A DNA stretch of 34,379 nt. It comes from Butyrivibrio sp. GTDB taxonomy: Bacteria > Bacillota > Clostridia > Lachnospirales > Lachnospiraceae. The stretch's first letter is position 1. Each line of letters opens with the position of its first letter. The translations under genes were made by a program, and so were the position numbers. Positions 22,032-31,256 of the stretch are shown one piece after another. The stretch spans positions 1 through 34,379 of the forward strand of contig JAGBMP010000091.1 in NCBI GenBank assembly GCA_017634825.1. Reading direction: 5' to 3'. The notes below the pieces were generated by a model. It was not told where the DNA came from, did no database searches, and was given only the letters and a program-made list of their open reading frames with translations.

Positions 22032-24971
22032 ATGTTACAAATCAACATTGCGGACGTCATTGCAGTACTTAACACAATGATCCCACAGCTGGTGATTATC
22101 GGCGTGGTACTTGTCGCAGCAATCATCTGCACAATCGCAGCAATCAAGATCAAGAAGCCTTTGAAGGGCTTCGTAAGAAAGCAGGCATGGCTTGTATTTC
22201 TTTTGACACTGGTACTTGTTGTTACCAATATCTTACTGGTACCTATGTATTCCATGGTAAACATGGCAATGGGCGGCGGAAAGATTTCCGAGGAGTCCTC
22301 TGAGCAGGCAAAAGAGCTCTGCACACAGATCGCAGAGGAGGGAATAGTTCTTTTAAAGAATGATTCCGCAGCACTTCCTCTTGCATCAGGAACAAAGGTA
22401 AACGTATTCGGATGGTCTTCAACCAATCCTATCTACGGCGGAACCGGTTCAGGAGCGCTCTCAGCAGCATATCCTACAGTTGATTTCCTTCAGGGACTTA
22501 CAGATGCAGGAATCGAGTACAACCAGGAACTCGTAGACTTCTACAAAGGCTGGAGAGATTCAAGACCTTCAGTTGGAATGATGGGTCAGGACTGGACAAT
22601 TCCGGAGCCTACAATTGATGAGTATGGGGACCTCTTTACATCAGCAAAAGACTATTCTGACACAGCAATCTTCTTCATCGCCCGTTCAGGTGGTGAGGGC
22701 GCCGATCTTCCTGTAAACTATGACGGCGAAGACACATATAACTATGATCCTAACAGCTGGTTCGGAGGAACAGGAACACGTTACTCAGAGCAGGCTGATG
22801 ACCTTGATGCAAACAAGTCATACCTTGAGCTCTCAAACAGAGAACAGGCTCTTCTTGACAAGGTTACATCAGACTACAGCAAGGTTATTGTTATTGTAAA
22901 CTCAGCTAATGCTATGGAGCTTGGCTTTGTAAATGACTACTCACAGATTAAGTCAGTTATTTACTGCCCGGGAACAGGTCAGACAGGCTTTGACGGACTT
23001 GGTGAGATCCTTGCAGGTCAGGTTAATCCTTCAGGTAAGACAGCAGATACATTCGTAGCTGACCTTCATGCAACACCTACAGCCAACAACTTTGGCGACT
23101 TTGATTACACAAACATGACAGAATTCGGATATGAGAACATGTTCGCTGAGGGCGGAATGGCTTATCCTACATTCGTTAACTATGTAGAGGGTATCTATGT
23201 CGGATACAGATTCTATGAGACAGCTTTTGCTGAGGCAGAGGCAGGCAACATGGAGTTTGATTATGACAGCGCTGTTGTATATCCTTTCGGATACGGCCTT
23301 TCATACACAACCTTCACTCAGGAGATGGGTCCTGTAAACAACGACGGCAAGACAGTTTCTTTTGACGTAACAGTTACAAACACAGGCAGCGCCTCCGGTA
23401 AGGACGTAGTTGAAGTTTACTACAATCCTCCTTATACAAACGGCGGAATTGAGAAGTCAGCTGCAAACCTCATTGCATTTGAGAAGACAAGCCTTCTTGA
23501 GGCAGGAGCTTCAGAGACTGTAAATATCTCTTTTGCCCTTGAAGATATGGCTTCCTATGACACATACGGTGAGGGATGCTACGTACTTGAGGCAGGAGAC
23601 TACGAAATCTCAATCAACACAGATGCTCACAACAAGATCGCAAGTGAGAACGTAACCGTTGATACAAAGGTTATTTACGACGAGTCAAACAAGCGTGAGT
23701 CTGACTTCGTTGCAGCAACAAACCAGTTCGGATTTGCTGAGGGAGATTCATTTACATATCTCTCAAGAGCAGACGGATTTGCTAACTATGATGAGGCTAC
23801 AAAGGCACCTGCAACAACTGAGATGTCAGATGCTTACAAGGCTACATACTTTAACGAGACTAACTATGATCCTACTGCATACAACAACGATGCAGACGTA
23901 ATGCCTACAACAGGCGCCAAGAACGGAGTTAAGCTTGCTGACCTCCGCGGCGTAGACTATGACGATGCTAAGTGGGATTCACTGCTTGATGAGCTCACCG
24001 TATCAGAGATGAACACCCTTATCGCTCTCGGCGGATATGAGACATCAGCAGTTGATTCTATAGACAAAGTCATGACATATGACTGTGATGGACCTGCTTC
24101 CATCAACAACAACTTCACAGGCCAGGGTTCAATCGGATTCCCTGCAGCAGTAATGATTGCTTGCACATGGAATAAGGATCTTGCATATGCATTCGGTGAT
24201 TCAATCGGACAGATGGCTGATGAAATGGATGTTTCAGGTTGGTATGCACCTGCTACCAACACACACAGAAGCGCTTTTGCAGGACGTAACTTCGAGTACT
24301 ACTCAGAGGACGGCGTTCTCGCAGGCTGGATGTGCGCTAAAGCTGTAGACGGAGCAAGAGCTCACGGCGTTTACTCATACGTTAAGCATTTTGCAACCAA
24401 TGACCAGGAGACCAACAGAACAGGCTTCCTTTGCACATGGCTCAATGAGCAGTCACTTCGTGAAGTTTACCTTAAGTCCTTCGAGATCGCATTCAAGAAG
24501 TCAAACCCTGCAGCAACCATGGTAGCTTTCAACAACATCGGAACAGTTCCCGCTGAGGCTTGCTCAGAGCTCCTTAACACAGTACTTCGTGGCGAGTGGG
24601 GCTTCAGAGGCCTTGCAGAGACTGACTACTTCGGTGGCTACGGTTACCAGGATTCAGACAGAATGATCAGAAACGGCTGTGATCTGATGCTTGCTACATA
24701 CGAGACACCTCAGTCAACAGTTACAGATCAGACTTCTGCTACATCAGTTATTGCCATGAGACAGGCTTCCAAGAACATTCTCTACACTGTTGTTAACAGC
24801 CGCGCTTATGACAAGAACATAAACACAGGACTTCCTACATGGGTTAAGATCCTCTATGCTGTAGATGCACTTCTTCTTGCTCTGATCGCATTCCTTGAGT
24901 ACAAGGCAATCAAGAAGTATCTTGCTAAGAAGAAAGAGATGGCTTCTGAGAGCGCAAGCGCAGAGATGTAA
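22032..24971 (+). CDS. Membrane-anchored GH3 glycosidase with swapped domain order
   Basis: A 979-residue protein. Two membrane segments lie at about 12-35 and 52-73 and one more near the C-terminus (about 935-957), so the enzyme body is held at the membrane at both ends. The GH3 domains come in reverse order. The second domain is first (about 90-400; EEGIVLLKNDSAALPL, possible acid/base Glu222), then the fibronectin-III-like part (about 415-540), then the TIM barrel (about 640-900) with GRNFEYYSEDG, Lys785-His786 and nucleophile Asp865 in AETDYFGG. Swapped GH3 enzymes are known from Ruminococcus albus and Butyrivibrio fibrisolvens. It probably works outside the cell on beta-glucosides or xylosides. 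Codon use appears strongly biased, suggesting high expression. A strong terminator follows. Confidence 0.9.
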   Translation: MLQINIADVIAVLNTMIPQLVIIGVVLVAAIICTIAAIKIKKPLKGFVRKQAWLVFLLTLVLVVTNILLVPMYSMVNMAMGGGKISEESSEQAKELCTQIAEEGIVLLKNDSAALPLASGTKVNVFGWSSTNPIYGGTGSGALSAAYPTVDFLQGLTDAGIEYNQELVDFYKGWRDSRPSVGMMGQDWTIPEPTIDEYGDLFTSAKDYSDTAIFFIARSGGEGADLPVNYDGEDTYNYDPNSWFGGTGTRYSEQADDLDANKSYLELSNREQALLDKVTSDYSKVIVIVNSANAMELGFVNDYSQIKSVIYCPGTGQTGFDGLGEILAGQVNPSGKTADTFVADLHATPTANNFGDFDYTNMTEFGYENMFAEGGMAYPTFVNYVEGIYVGYRFYETAFAEAEAGNMEFDYDSAVVYPFGYGLSYTTFTQEMGPVNNDGKTVSFDVTVTNTGSASGKDVVEVYYNPPYTNGGIEKSAANLIAFEKTSLLEAGASETVNISFALEDMASYDTYGEGCYVLEAGDYEISINTDAHNKIASENVTVDTKVIYDESNKRESDFVAATNQFGFAEGDSFTYLSRADGFANYDEATKAPATTEMSDAYKATYFNETNYDPTAYNNDADVMPTTGAKNGVKLADLRGVDYDDAKWDSLLDELTVSEMNTLIALGGYETSAVDSIDKVMTYDCDGPASINNNFTGQGSIGFPAAVMIACTWNKDLAYAFGDSIGQMADEMDVSGWYAPATNTHRSAFAGRNFEYYSEDGVLAGWMCAKAVDGARAHGVYSYVKHFATNDQETNRTGFLCTWLNEQSLREVYLKSFEIAFKKSNPAATMVAFNNIGTVPAEACSELLNTVLRGEWGFRGLAETDYFGGYGYQDSDRMIRNGCDLMLATYETPQSTVTDQTSATSVIAMRQASKNILYTVVNSRAYDKNINTGLPTWVKILYAVDALLLALIAFLEYKAIKKYLAKKKEMASESASAEM

Positions 24972-24991
24972 AACAAAGATAATTATTCCAG

Positions 24992-25022
24992 AACTCCCCG
25001 GGTTTTACCGGGGAGTTTTTTT
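24992..25022 (+). terminator. Terminator of the GH3/GtrA/GH3 operon
   Basis: A perfect 10-bp GC-rich stem AACTCCCCGG / CCGGGGAGTT over a 6-base loop is followed by seven T. Confidence 0.93.
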
Positions 25023-25025
25023 GGT

Positions 25026-25031
25026 TATAAT
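25026..25031 (+). promoter_or_regulatory. Candidate -10 box of the DUF3160 operon
   Basis: A consensus TATAAT lies 24 bases before the ATG and just after the terminator. The -35 position falls inside the terminator (TTTTAC at 25003-25008) and is weak. Confidence 0.45.
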
Positions 25032-25054
25032 GTGGTAGAGGAGGAAAGTGTATT

Positions 25055-27334
25055 ATGAAAAGACGTGTACTTTCGATGCTATTATCTATGACCATGTTGT
25101 GCACTGCATGCGGAGCGGCAGGAAACAGCGCTAATGAGCAGTCCGGGGGAGAGACGCAGGATCAGGCGGCGCAGGAAGCAAGTGAGGATGCAGATGGCGC
25201 AGCGCAAACTGATACATCTGCAAATGCCCAGCAGGATGGCGCTTCAAACACTTCAGCAACCGGCAAACTTCCATCTCTTCTTGGAGATGAGGAGGAGATA
25301 TATTACGATGAAGCTCTGGTTCCAAGCGTGGAGCCATATGAGGTCGCTCCGGATTTTTCAAATGTAACTTACCATCCGGACTATGCATATCTGTTTGAGC
25401 CTCAGTACAAATCTGAGTGGAACGATCCGACGCTCCTTAGGGATGCGCTTGTTAAAAACGGCTTTGCTATCAAGAAAGACAGCGGCCATGATGAGTTCTA
25501 CGAGCTTTATGAGGACAATCGTTATTTCTTTTTCCCAAACTTTGTAACCGTAGATTCTCTGATGCATACTTATCACCTGTACTTTGCACATCTGATGAAG
25601 AACACAGAGAAAGATTATCTTGCTGACAAGCTCAAAGAGCTCAGCGCCCAGATGCTTGCAAAGAGCACAGAGCAGTACAATGCCTTAAAGGGCACAAAGT
25701 GGGAGGGTGCAGCACTTAGAAACTTAGAGCTCTTTTACGTAGGAGCATACCTTCAGGATGAGACTGTAGCTGCTCCTGTAGATGACGCGGATTTCGCAGC
25801 CGCAGTCAAGGCTGAGGTTGACAAGATAAACGGCGCCGAAGCTATTGATGACTGCGTTGTTTCGGGCCTTAAGGAGGACTACACCCAGTACAAACCAAGA
25901 GGCTACTATGAAGGCGATGAGCAGCTTGAGAAATATTTTAAGGCCATGATGTGGTACGGACGCATCCCTATGGCGCTTGATGACGAGGATATGGTCAGAA
26001 GCGCATGCCTTATAAGCAGCGCCCTTGCAAACGATGATGAGGCCTGGAAGAGTATTTACTCAGTTACATCCTTTTTTGCCGGTGCATCGGACGATCCCGG
26101 ATACGACCAGTTTTCAGCAGTAATCGAGCAGTGCTACGGCTCAGTGCCTGATGCTGCGACCCTTTCATCAGACGATACGGCCTTTGCAAAGGTCTTTTTA
26201 GCAGCAAAAGAGCTTGATCCTCCGGCAGTAAATTCCATTCCGGTCATGGAAGGTGATGATCCCGTGATCCCATCTTTCCGTTTCATGGGCCAGAGATTTA
26301 CTGTGGATGCAGCGATCATGCAAAAGCTCATCTTCAGTGCGGTAAAAGAAAACTCAAACGGCGATAGAAGATATCTGCCTGATACACTGGATACCGCTGC
26401 AGCTCTAGGCTCCGACCAGGCTGTAGCAATCCTGAAAGAGCAGGGTGCATATGAATTTGAAAATTACGAGAAGAACATGAGTGCTGCCACTGAGCACTTT
26501 AACAATGAAGATCCCAAGATCTGGAACAACAGTCTCTATGCAGGCTGGCTGAACACCTTAAGACCTCTGTTTGAGTCTAAGGGCGAGGGCTATCCTATGT
26601 TCATGCAGAGTGCAGAGTGGGATAAAAGAAATCTCGAGTGCTTTGCAGGTTCATTTGCAGAGCTCAAGCACGACACCATCCTCTACTCTAAGTCAGTAAT
26701 GGCTGAGATGGGCGGCGGATACGACACTCCACCGGATGACAGAGGATATGTTGATCCTGAGCCCAAGATCTACAGCAGATTCATCTTCCTTTCAAACAAC
26801 ACCTTGAAAGGCCTTGCAAATCTGGGAATGCTCAGCGAGAGAGATGAGGATAACCTTAACCGTCTCTCAGAGATTGCCCAGAGGCTCCTTGAGATTTCAG
26901 AAAAAGAGCTAAAGGCTGAGTCCCTCTCTGATGACGACTACGAGTGGATAAGAAACTACGGTGGATATATCGAGCACTTCTGGAATGAGGTAAACAACCC
27001 TGATGATACTCAGGAGCAGGTTTACCCTGAGAACGTGCCATGCCCCGTTATTGCTGATATTGCAACAGACCCCAACGGAAGCATCCTCGAAGTTGGAACA
27101 GGCTATGCCCAGACCATGTACGTGGTATTTCCTATCGACGGCGAACTCCACGTTGGAAGCGGAAGTGTTTACAGCTTCTACCAGTTTGAAGCACCTATGT
27201 CCGACAGAATGACCGACAGCGAGTGGCGTCAGATCTTAAGAGGCGGATATGTTGATGATAACTGGGAATGGGTTGAAACAGAGCCTGCACCTGACCAGCC
27301 AAAGTGGACTCAGAGCTACAGAATAGGTGGATGA
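25055..27334 (+). CDS. DUF3160 lipoprotein of unknown function
   Basis: A 759-residue secreted lipoprotein. Residues 1-20 are a lipoprotein signal with lipobox CTAC. A low-complexity Gln/Ala/Asp/Ser linker runs to about residue 75. The rest matches DUF3160 proteins, recognisable by the segment FVTVDSLMHTYHLYFAHLM and by the later aromatic and acidic blocks ending near RMTDSEWRQIL. No enzyme activity is established for this family as far as I know. Several conserved His, Asp and Glu residues suggest it may be an enzyme or a binding protein at the cell surface. ATG 25055 follows GAGGAGG. The stop overlaps the CapA-like start by 4 bases, so the two are translationally coupled and probably work together. 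Confidence 0.82.
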   Translation: MKRRVLSMLLSMTMLCTACGAAGNSANEQSGGETQDQAAQEASEDADGAAQTDTSANAQQDGASNTSATGKLPSLLGDEEEIYYDEALVPSVEPYEVAPDFSNVTYHPDYAYLFEPQYKSEWNDPTLLRDALVKNGFAIKKDSGHDEFYELYEDNRYFFFPNFVTVDSLMHTYHLYFAHLMKNTEKDYLADKLKELSAQMLAKSTEQYNALKGTKWEGAALRNLELFYVGAYLQDETVAAPVDDADFAAAVKAEVDKINGAEAIDDCVVSGLKEDYTQYKPRGYYEGDEQLEKYFKAMMWYGRIPMALDDEDMVRSACLISSALANDDEAWKSIYSVTSFFAGASDDPGYDQFSAVIEQCYGSVPDAATLSSDDTAFAKVFLAAKELDPPAVNSIPVMEGDDPVIPSFRFMGQRFTVDAAIMQKLIFSAVKENSNGDRRYLPDTLDTAAALGSDQAVAILKEQGAYEFENYEKNMSAATEHFNNEDPKIWNNSLYAGWLNTLRPLFESKGEGYPMFMQSAEWDKRNLECFAGSFAELKHDTILYSKSVMAEMGGGYDTPPDDRGYVDPEPKIYSRFIFLSNNTLKGLANLGMLSERDEDNLNRLSEIAQRLLEISEKELKAESLSDDDYEWIRNYGGYIEHFWNEVNNPDDTQEQVYPENVPCPVIADIATDPNGSILEVGTGYAQTMYVVFPIDGELHVGSGSVYSFYQFEAPMSDRMTDSEWRQILRGGYVDDNWEWVETEPAPDQPKWTQSYRIGG

Positions 27335-28785
27335 TGGAGAGGCCGGCATCTGCTAAAAACCGGAAAAAGATATTGTGGCTGCTACTGCTCATCGGAGCAG
27401 TGGCGGCCTTTTGCTGTTTATTTGCTCTAAATTATATCCCGGGCGGCTTTACCTGGCAGGAGAAGAGGTTAGAGCTCGCGGGCCAAAAGACTCTTCTGCT
27501 CTCGGAAAAAGAGCTGACTCTGACATCAGCAGATGGCAGAATCCTCTATAAGTCTGATAGAGGCTTAAAAGTTCAGGACGCCTTTGTAACTGACCTTGAC
27601 GGAGATGGTGATGAGGAGCTGATAGCTCTTTTGTGGAAAAGGGGGAAGTACGGCCCGGCAAGACCTTACTGGATCACATCTGATGAAAAGAGCTACAGCC
27701 AGCACATCTTTATCTATGATATAAATAAAGATGGCACCGTGACTCAGAAGTGGTGCGCATCTGACATAGGCCCTGTGGTTGTCAGGATGAAGGTCATGGA
27801 GAAGAACAGCGCTTTTCTCCTGACGGAGGATGTTAACGACAAAGCCTGCCTTTGGAGCTGGCAGTCCTTTGGCCTTAAAAACATGGATAACACGGTGAGC
27901 TTTGCCTGCTTTGGTGATAATATAATCCATGAGGATATATATCTTTACGGCGAGAGCGTAGCAGGCGGCAATTATGATTTTTTATACAAGCCTTTTGAAA
28001 AAGACATCAGAAAAGCCGATGTTTCTGTGATCCAGCTGGAAACTATGCTGGTGGACAAGGCATCTGTTGTTGGAGGGTATCCGTCCTTCGGGACTCCTAT
28101 TGGTGTCGGAAGAGCCATAGCCGATGCGGGTTTTGATGTGGCAACCTGTGCAAACAACCACAGCATGGACCGTGGGCTGTATGGTATAGATGTGACGACA
28201 GGTTTTTTGCAGCAAAATAACATTACCTGTGTTGGGCTGCACAGCGCCTATGATTCCGATAACAGGGCGTATAAGATAATTACCAGAAACGGCATGAATA
28301 TTGCGCTGTTCGGATATACTTATGGCATCAACGAGCAGGGGAATGAGAATGATTTCTCGTTCCTACTCAATAACTTTCCGGAGGGAGAGGAGCAGGAAAA
28401 AGAGTTTGTAGAAGAGCTTAAGAGTGCAAGGGACGAAGCGGACTTCGTCATTGTATTTGCCCATTGGGGACAGGAGTATGAGAAGGAGCCTGATGACTAT
28501 CAGAAGCACATGGCACAGCTCATGGCTGAGGGCGGCGTCGATGTGGTGGTGGGTTCCCACCCTCATGTGGTGCAACCTGTAGAGACTGTGAAAAGACCTG
28601 ACGGCGGAAACATGCTTGTTTACTATAGCCTTGGCAATTTCAGAGCAGGTCAGGCATTTAGCGAGGACACTAAAACCGGTGCGGAAGCTCTTTTTACAAT
28701 TGAGCATTGCTATGACGGGGTAAGACTCGCCGGTTATGAGATAAAAGAAATTGATGCATATTGGAAGGATGCTTTGGATAATTAG
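27331..28785 (+). CDS. CapA-like metallophosphatase-fold protein with N-terminal VCBS/FG-GAP-like segment
   Basis: A 484-residue membrane-anchored protein. Residues about 13-32 form a signal anchor. Residues about 45-185 contain Asp-rich turns (DLDGDGDEE and DINKDGT) like the calcium loops of FG-GAP/VCBS repeats. Residues about 190-470 are the CapA domain (FGDNIIH, ANNHSMDRG, FAHWGQEYE, VGSHPHVVQP), a metallophosphatase-like fold known from poly-gamma-glutamate capsule synthesis (CapA/PgsA). No capB or capC is adjacent, so a capsule role is not shown. The start is taken as ATG 27331, which overlaps the DUF3160 stop as ATGA; the next codon, ATG 27334, is also possible and has a better-spaced AGGTGG. 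The GH13 gene follows after 21 bases. Confidence 0.87.
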   Translation: MMERPASAKNRKKILWLLLLIGAVAAFCCLFALNYIPGGFTWQEKRLELAGQKTLLLSEKELTLTSADGRILYKSDRGLKVQDAFVTDLDGDGDEELIALLWKRGKYGPARPYWITSDEKSYSQHIFIYDINKDGTVTQKWCASDIGPVVVRMKVMEKNSAFLLTEDVNDKACLWSWQSFGLKNMDNTVSFACFGDNIIHEDIYLYGESVAGGNYDFLYKPFEKDIRKADVSVIQLETMLVDKASVVGGYPSFGTPIGVGRAIADAGFDVATCANNHSMDRGLYGIDVTTGFLQQNNITCVGLHSAYDSDNRAYKIITRNGMNIALFGYTYGINEQGNENDFSFLLNNFPEGEEQEKEFVEELKSARDEADFVIVFAHWGQEYEKEPDDYQKHMAQLMAEGGVDVVVGSHPHVVQPVETVKRPDGGNMLVYYSLGNFRAGQAFSEDTKTGAEALFTIEHCYDGVRLAGYEIKEIDAYWKDALDN

Positions 28786-28806
28786 TGAGAGTGGGAGGAG
28801 TTTGAG

Positions 28807-30591
28807 ATGTCTTTTAACAAAAAAGTGATATCCCTGGGAATAGCCGTAGTTATGACGGCGGCGGTTGTAGCTGCCGGATTGATTGGCGGAAAAATCGGTT
28901 TGGAAAATGCCGGGGAACAGGCAGATGTGCAGAACGCTGAGAGTGTAGCGCAGAGCGCAGAGGGGACTGCGAATGTGCTGCCTGTAAATGAAATTGACGA
29001 TAAGTACAGGACCACTTATGAGGTCTTTGTGTATTCCTTTAGCGACAGCGACGGGGATGGAATCGGAGATATCAGGGGGCTTATCGACAAGCTTGACTAT
29101 ATCGGAGACGGGAACCCGGAAACCGATACGGACCTTGGCTGCAACGAGATATGGCTCATGCCCATTTCGCCATCGCCCACATATCATAAATATGATGTGA
29201 CCGATTATAAGGATATCGACCCTGAATATGGCACCATGGAGGACTTTGATGAGCTTATAAAGGCCTGCCACGACAGGGGAATTCGAGTTATCATTGACCA
29301 GGTTTATAACCATTCATCGGTTGAGCATCCCTGGTTTAAAGACGCGGCGGAGTTTTTGAAAGATCATCCCGGAATTACTTTTGAGGACGGAGAATACAGC
29401 GCTTCATTTTACATAGACTGCCCAAAGCTGTCATACTACAACTTTGCAAACGAGCAGCTTGCAGGCTATGAACCACTTCCTGGAACGGAGTATTTCTATG
29501 AGGCAAGATTCTGGTCGGGAATGCCGGATCTTAATCTGGACAGTGATGCTGTTCGAAGAGAGATCGCAGATATCACGGGATTCTGGCTTGAGCACGGCGT
29601 TGACGGCTTCAGGCTTGATGCTGTGACCTACTACTATACAGGAAATGATTCTGCAAATATAGATTTTATGACATGGCTCAATGATACGGTGAAGTCTGTA
29701 AATCCCGATGCCTACATCGTTGCGGAGGCATGGACCAACTCAGCAACTTACCACAAGTACTATGCCAGCGGAATCGACAGCTTCTTTGACTTTGACTATG
29801 CGGGAAGTGAGGGCGTTATCGCAGGTGTGGCAAGAGGTACAGCACCGGCATCGAGGTATGGAGAGGCTCTTGAGAGCACCCAGAAAGCACTTGAAAAAAA
29901 CGGACCGGGAACAGCAATTGATGCACCTTTCTTTGTAAATCACGACATGGCAAGAAGTGCAGGATACTTCACGGGAAAAGGCTCCGAGGACAAGCTAAAG
30001 CTCTCCTGGGGACTTAACCTTCTGATGCCAGGAAATGCGTTCATATACTATGGCGAGGAGCTTGGAATGAAGGGCTCGGGTAAGGACGAGAATAAAAGAG
30101 CGCCCATGTACTGGACAGAAGACTCCGGTGCAGAGGGTATGTGTAAGGGCCCCAAGGCCATGGACTACTTTAAGATGAAATATCCGGCAGCAGATCAGCA
30201 GTACGACGATCCGGCCTCCATCTACAACTATGTAAAGGCAGCTATCAAGGCGCGCAACACTTTCCCGGCAATCGCAAGGGGAGAGACGGAAGTGGTTAAG
30301 GAGCTCTCTGATTCAGATATCTGCGCTTTTATCAGATCTTGCAAAGCAGACACGGACGGCCGCTATGACTCCGAGAGACTGTTTGTGGCTATCAATTCAT
30401 CAGATGAGGCCAAGACTATAGACCTGTCAGCTGTCACAGATGCTGTAGAAGCTTCCGATGTGCCTGTAACCGGCGCTGATATTGCTTCAAAAGGAATCGC
30501 ATATCAGCTAAACACAGGCGAAGAGTGGAGCTCGCTTGAGAACACCGCCCTGACCATGGCACCTTACGGCATCATCATAATCAGATTCTAA
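28807..30591 (+). CDS. Membrane-anchored GH13 alpha-amylase family enzyme
   Basis: A 594-residue extracellular enzyme. Residues about 8-30 are an uncleaved signal anchor or signal peptide. The four GH13 regions are visible: DQVYNHSS (region I), GFRLDAVT with nucleophile Asp271 (II), VAEAW with acid/base Glu307 (III) and VNHD with the transition-state Asp380 (IV). The N-terminal SFSDSDGDGIGDIRGL is the usual calcium-site region of amylase- and oligo-1,6-glucosidase-like members. Substrate is an alpha-glucan or its oligosaccharides; subfamily and linkage cannot be set by eye. ATG 28807 follows GGGAGGAG. It is the last gene of the DUF3160/CapA/GH13 unit and ends 9 bases before the convergent DJ-1 gene, with no obvious terminator between. 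Confidence 0.92.
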   Translation: MSFNKKVISLGIAVVMTAAVVAAGLIGGKIGLENAGEQADVQNAESVAQSAEGTANVLPVNEIDDKYRTTYEVFVYSFSDSDGDGIGDIRGLIDKLDYIGDGNPETDTDLGCNEIWLMPISPSPTYHKYDVTDYKDIDPEYGTMEDFDELIKACHDRGIRVIIDQVYNHSSVEHPWFKDAAEFLKDHPGITFEDGEYSASFYIDCPKLSYYNFANEQLAGYEPLPGTEYFYEARFWSGMPDLNLDSDAVRREIADITGFWLEHGVDGFRLDAVTYYYTGNDSANIDFMTWLNDTVKSVNPDAYIVAEAWTNSATYHKYYASGIDSFFDFDYAGSEGVIAGVARGTAPASRYGEALESTQKALEKNGPGTAIDAPFFVNHDMARSAGYFTGKGSEDKLKLSWGLNLLMPGNAFIYYGEELGMKGSGKDENKRAPMYWTEDSGAEGMCKGPKAMDYFKMKYPAADQQYDDPASIYNYVKAAIKARNTFPAIARGETEVVKELSDSDICAFIRSCKADTDGRYDSERLFVAINSSDEAKTIDLSAVTDAVEASDVPVTGADIASKGIAYQLNTGEEWSSLENTALTMAPYGIIIIRF

Positions 30592-30600
30592 GGACTCACT

Positions 30601-31110
30601 TCATGACCTGTTAAGTACCTCAACCAAAGCGCTCATGTATTCCGGGATATCCGGTGGCCTTCTGGCAGACACCATGTTACCATCAACGACAACAGGCTGG
30701 TCAAGCCAGATTGCACCTGCATGAGTCAGGTCATCTTTAATGCCCGGAGTACTGGTAACTTTTCTGCCCTGAAGAACCTCGGCAGATGCCAGAACCCAGC
30801 CGGCATGACAGATCTGACCTATGAGTTTGTTATCGCGGTTCATGTTCCTTACAATTTCAAGCACTTTGGGGAAACGGCGAAGCTTATCGGGAGCCCAGCC
30901 TCCGGGAACCAATACTCCGTCATAATCCGCATCGTTTATATCGTTAAAAGACATTGTGACTTCGCAGGGTACACCGTATTTTCCGTGGTAAATTCCGGGC
31001 TTTTCCGCAACAAGATCCACGATGCAGCCTTCTTCCCTAAGTCTCATGACAGGACACCACAACTCAAGATCTTCGAAATCGTCGCTAACAAGCTGTATGA
31101 TTTTCTTCAT
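30601..31110 (-). CDS. DJ-1/PfpI family protein
   Basis: A 169-residue protein of the DJ-1/PfpI superfamily, normal length for PfpI/YhbO-type members. The opening VSDDFEDLELWCP contains the conserved acidic residue near the N-terminus. LVPGGWAPDKLR and the nucleophile elbow QICHAGW (Cys101, His102) are typical. Members are described as glyoxalases, deglycases, chaperones or proteases, usually in stress defence, so the exact activity is open. I chose ATG 31110 because AGGAGG lies 8 bases upstream. An in-frame reading to 31185 would run through a strong hairpin and adds residues foreign to the family. It converges with the GH13 gene and is divergent from the HAD gene. Confidence 0.93.
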   Translation of the reverse strand: MKKIIQLVSDDFEDLELWCPVMRLREEGCIVDLVAEKPGIYHGKYGVPCEVTMSFNDINDADYDGVLVPGGWAPDKLRRFPKVLEIVRNMNRDNKLIGQICHAGWVLASAEVLQGRKVTSTPGIKDDLTHAGAIWLDQPVVVDGNMVSARRPPDIPEYMSALVEVLNRS

Positions 31111-31130
31111 TCGCATATCCTCCTGCATTG

Positions 31131-31169
31131 GTCCTAAGGGGGTACCGCTTGCGGTGGATTCCTTAGGAC
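31131..31169 (-). promoter_or_regulatory. Stable hairpin in the DJ-1 leader
   Basis: Outer stem GTCCTAAGG / CCTTAGGAC (9 bp, perfect) and inner stem ACCGC / GCGGT closed by a two-base TT turn, separated by small bulges. It lies 6 bases upstream of the AGGAGG of the DJ-1 gene. No T-run follows in either direction, so it is not an intrinsic terminator. It may be an mRNA stability or control element or a small dispersed palindrome. Confidence 0.6.
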
Positions 31170-31256
31170 GGTCTACTGTTTTCATAACTTGCTTTACACT
31201 ACCAAAGGTTTTTTAACAAATATATTGTAACATAGTAAGAATATAGAGGAAGTAAA

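Noticed and set aside
28363..29313. Minus-strand open frame of 316 codons across the CapA and GH13 genes
   Set aside because: It is antisense to two well-supported genes, has no family features and no ribosome site that I can see.
31111..31185. In-frame N-terminal extension of the DJ-1 protein
   Set aside because: It would translate a strong hairpin, lacks a ribosome site, and the family N-terminus begins at ATG 31110 behind AGGAGG.
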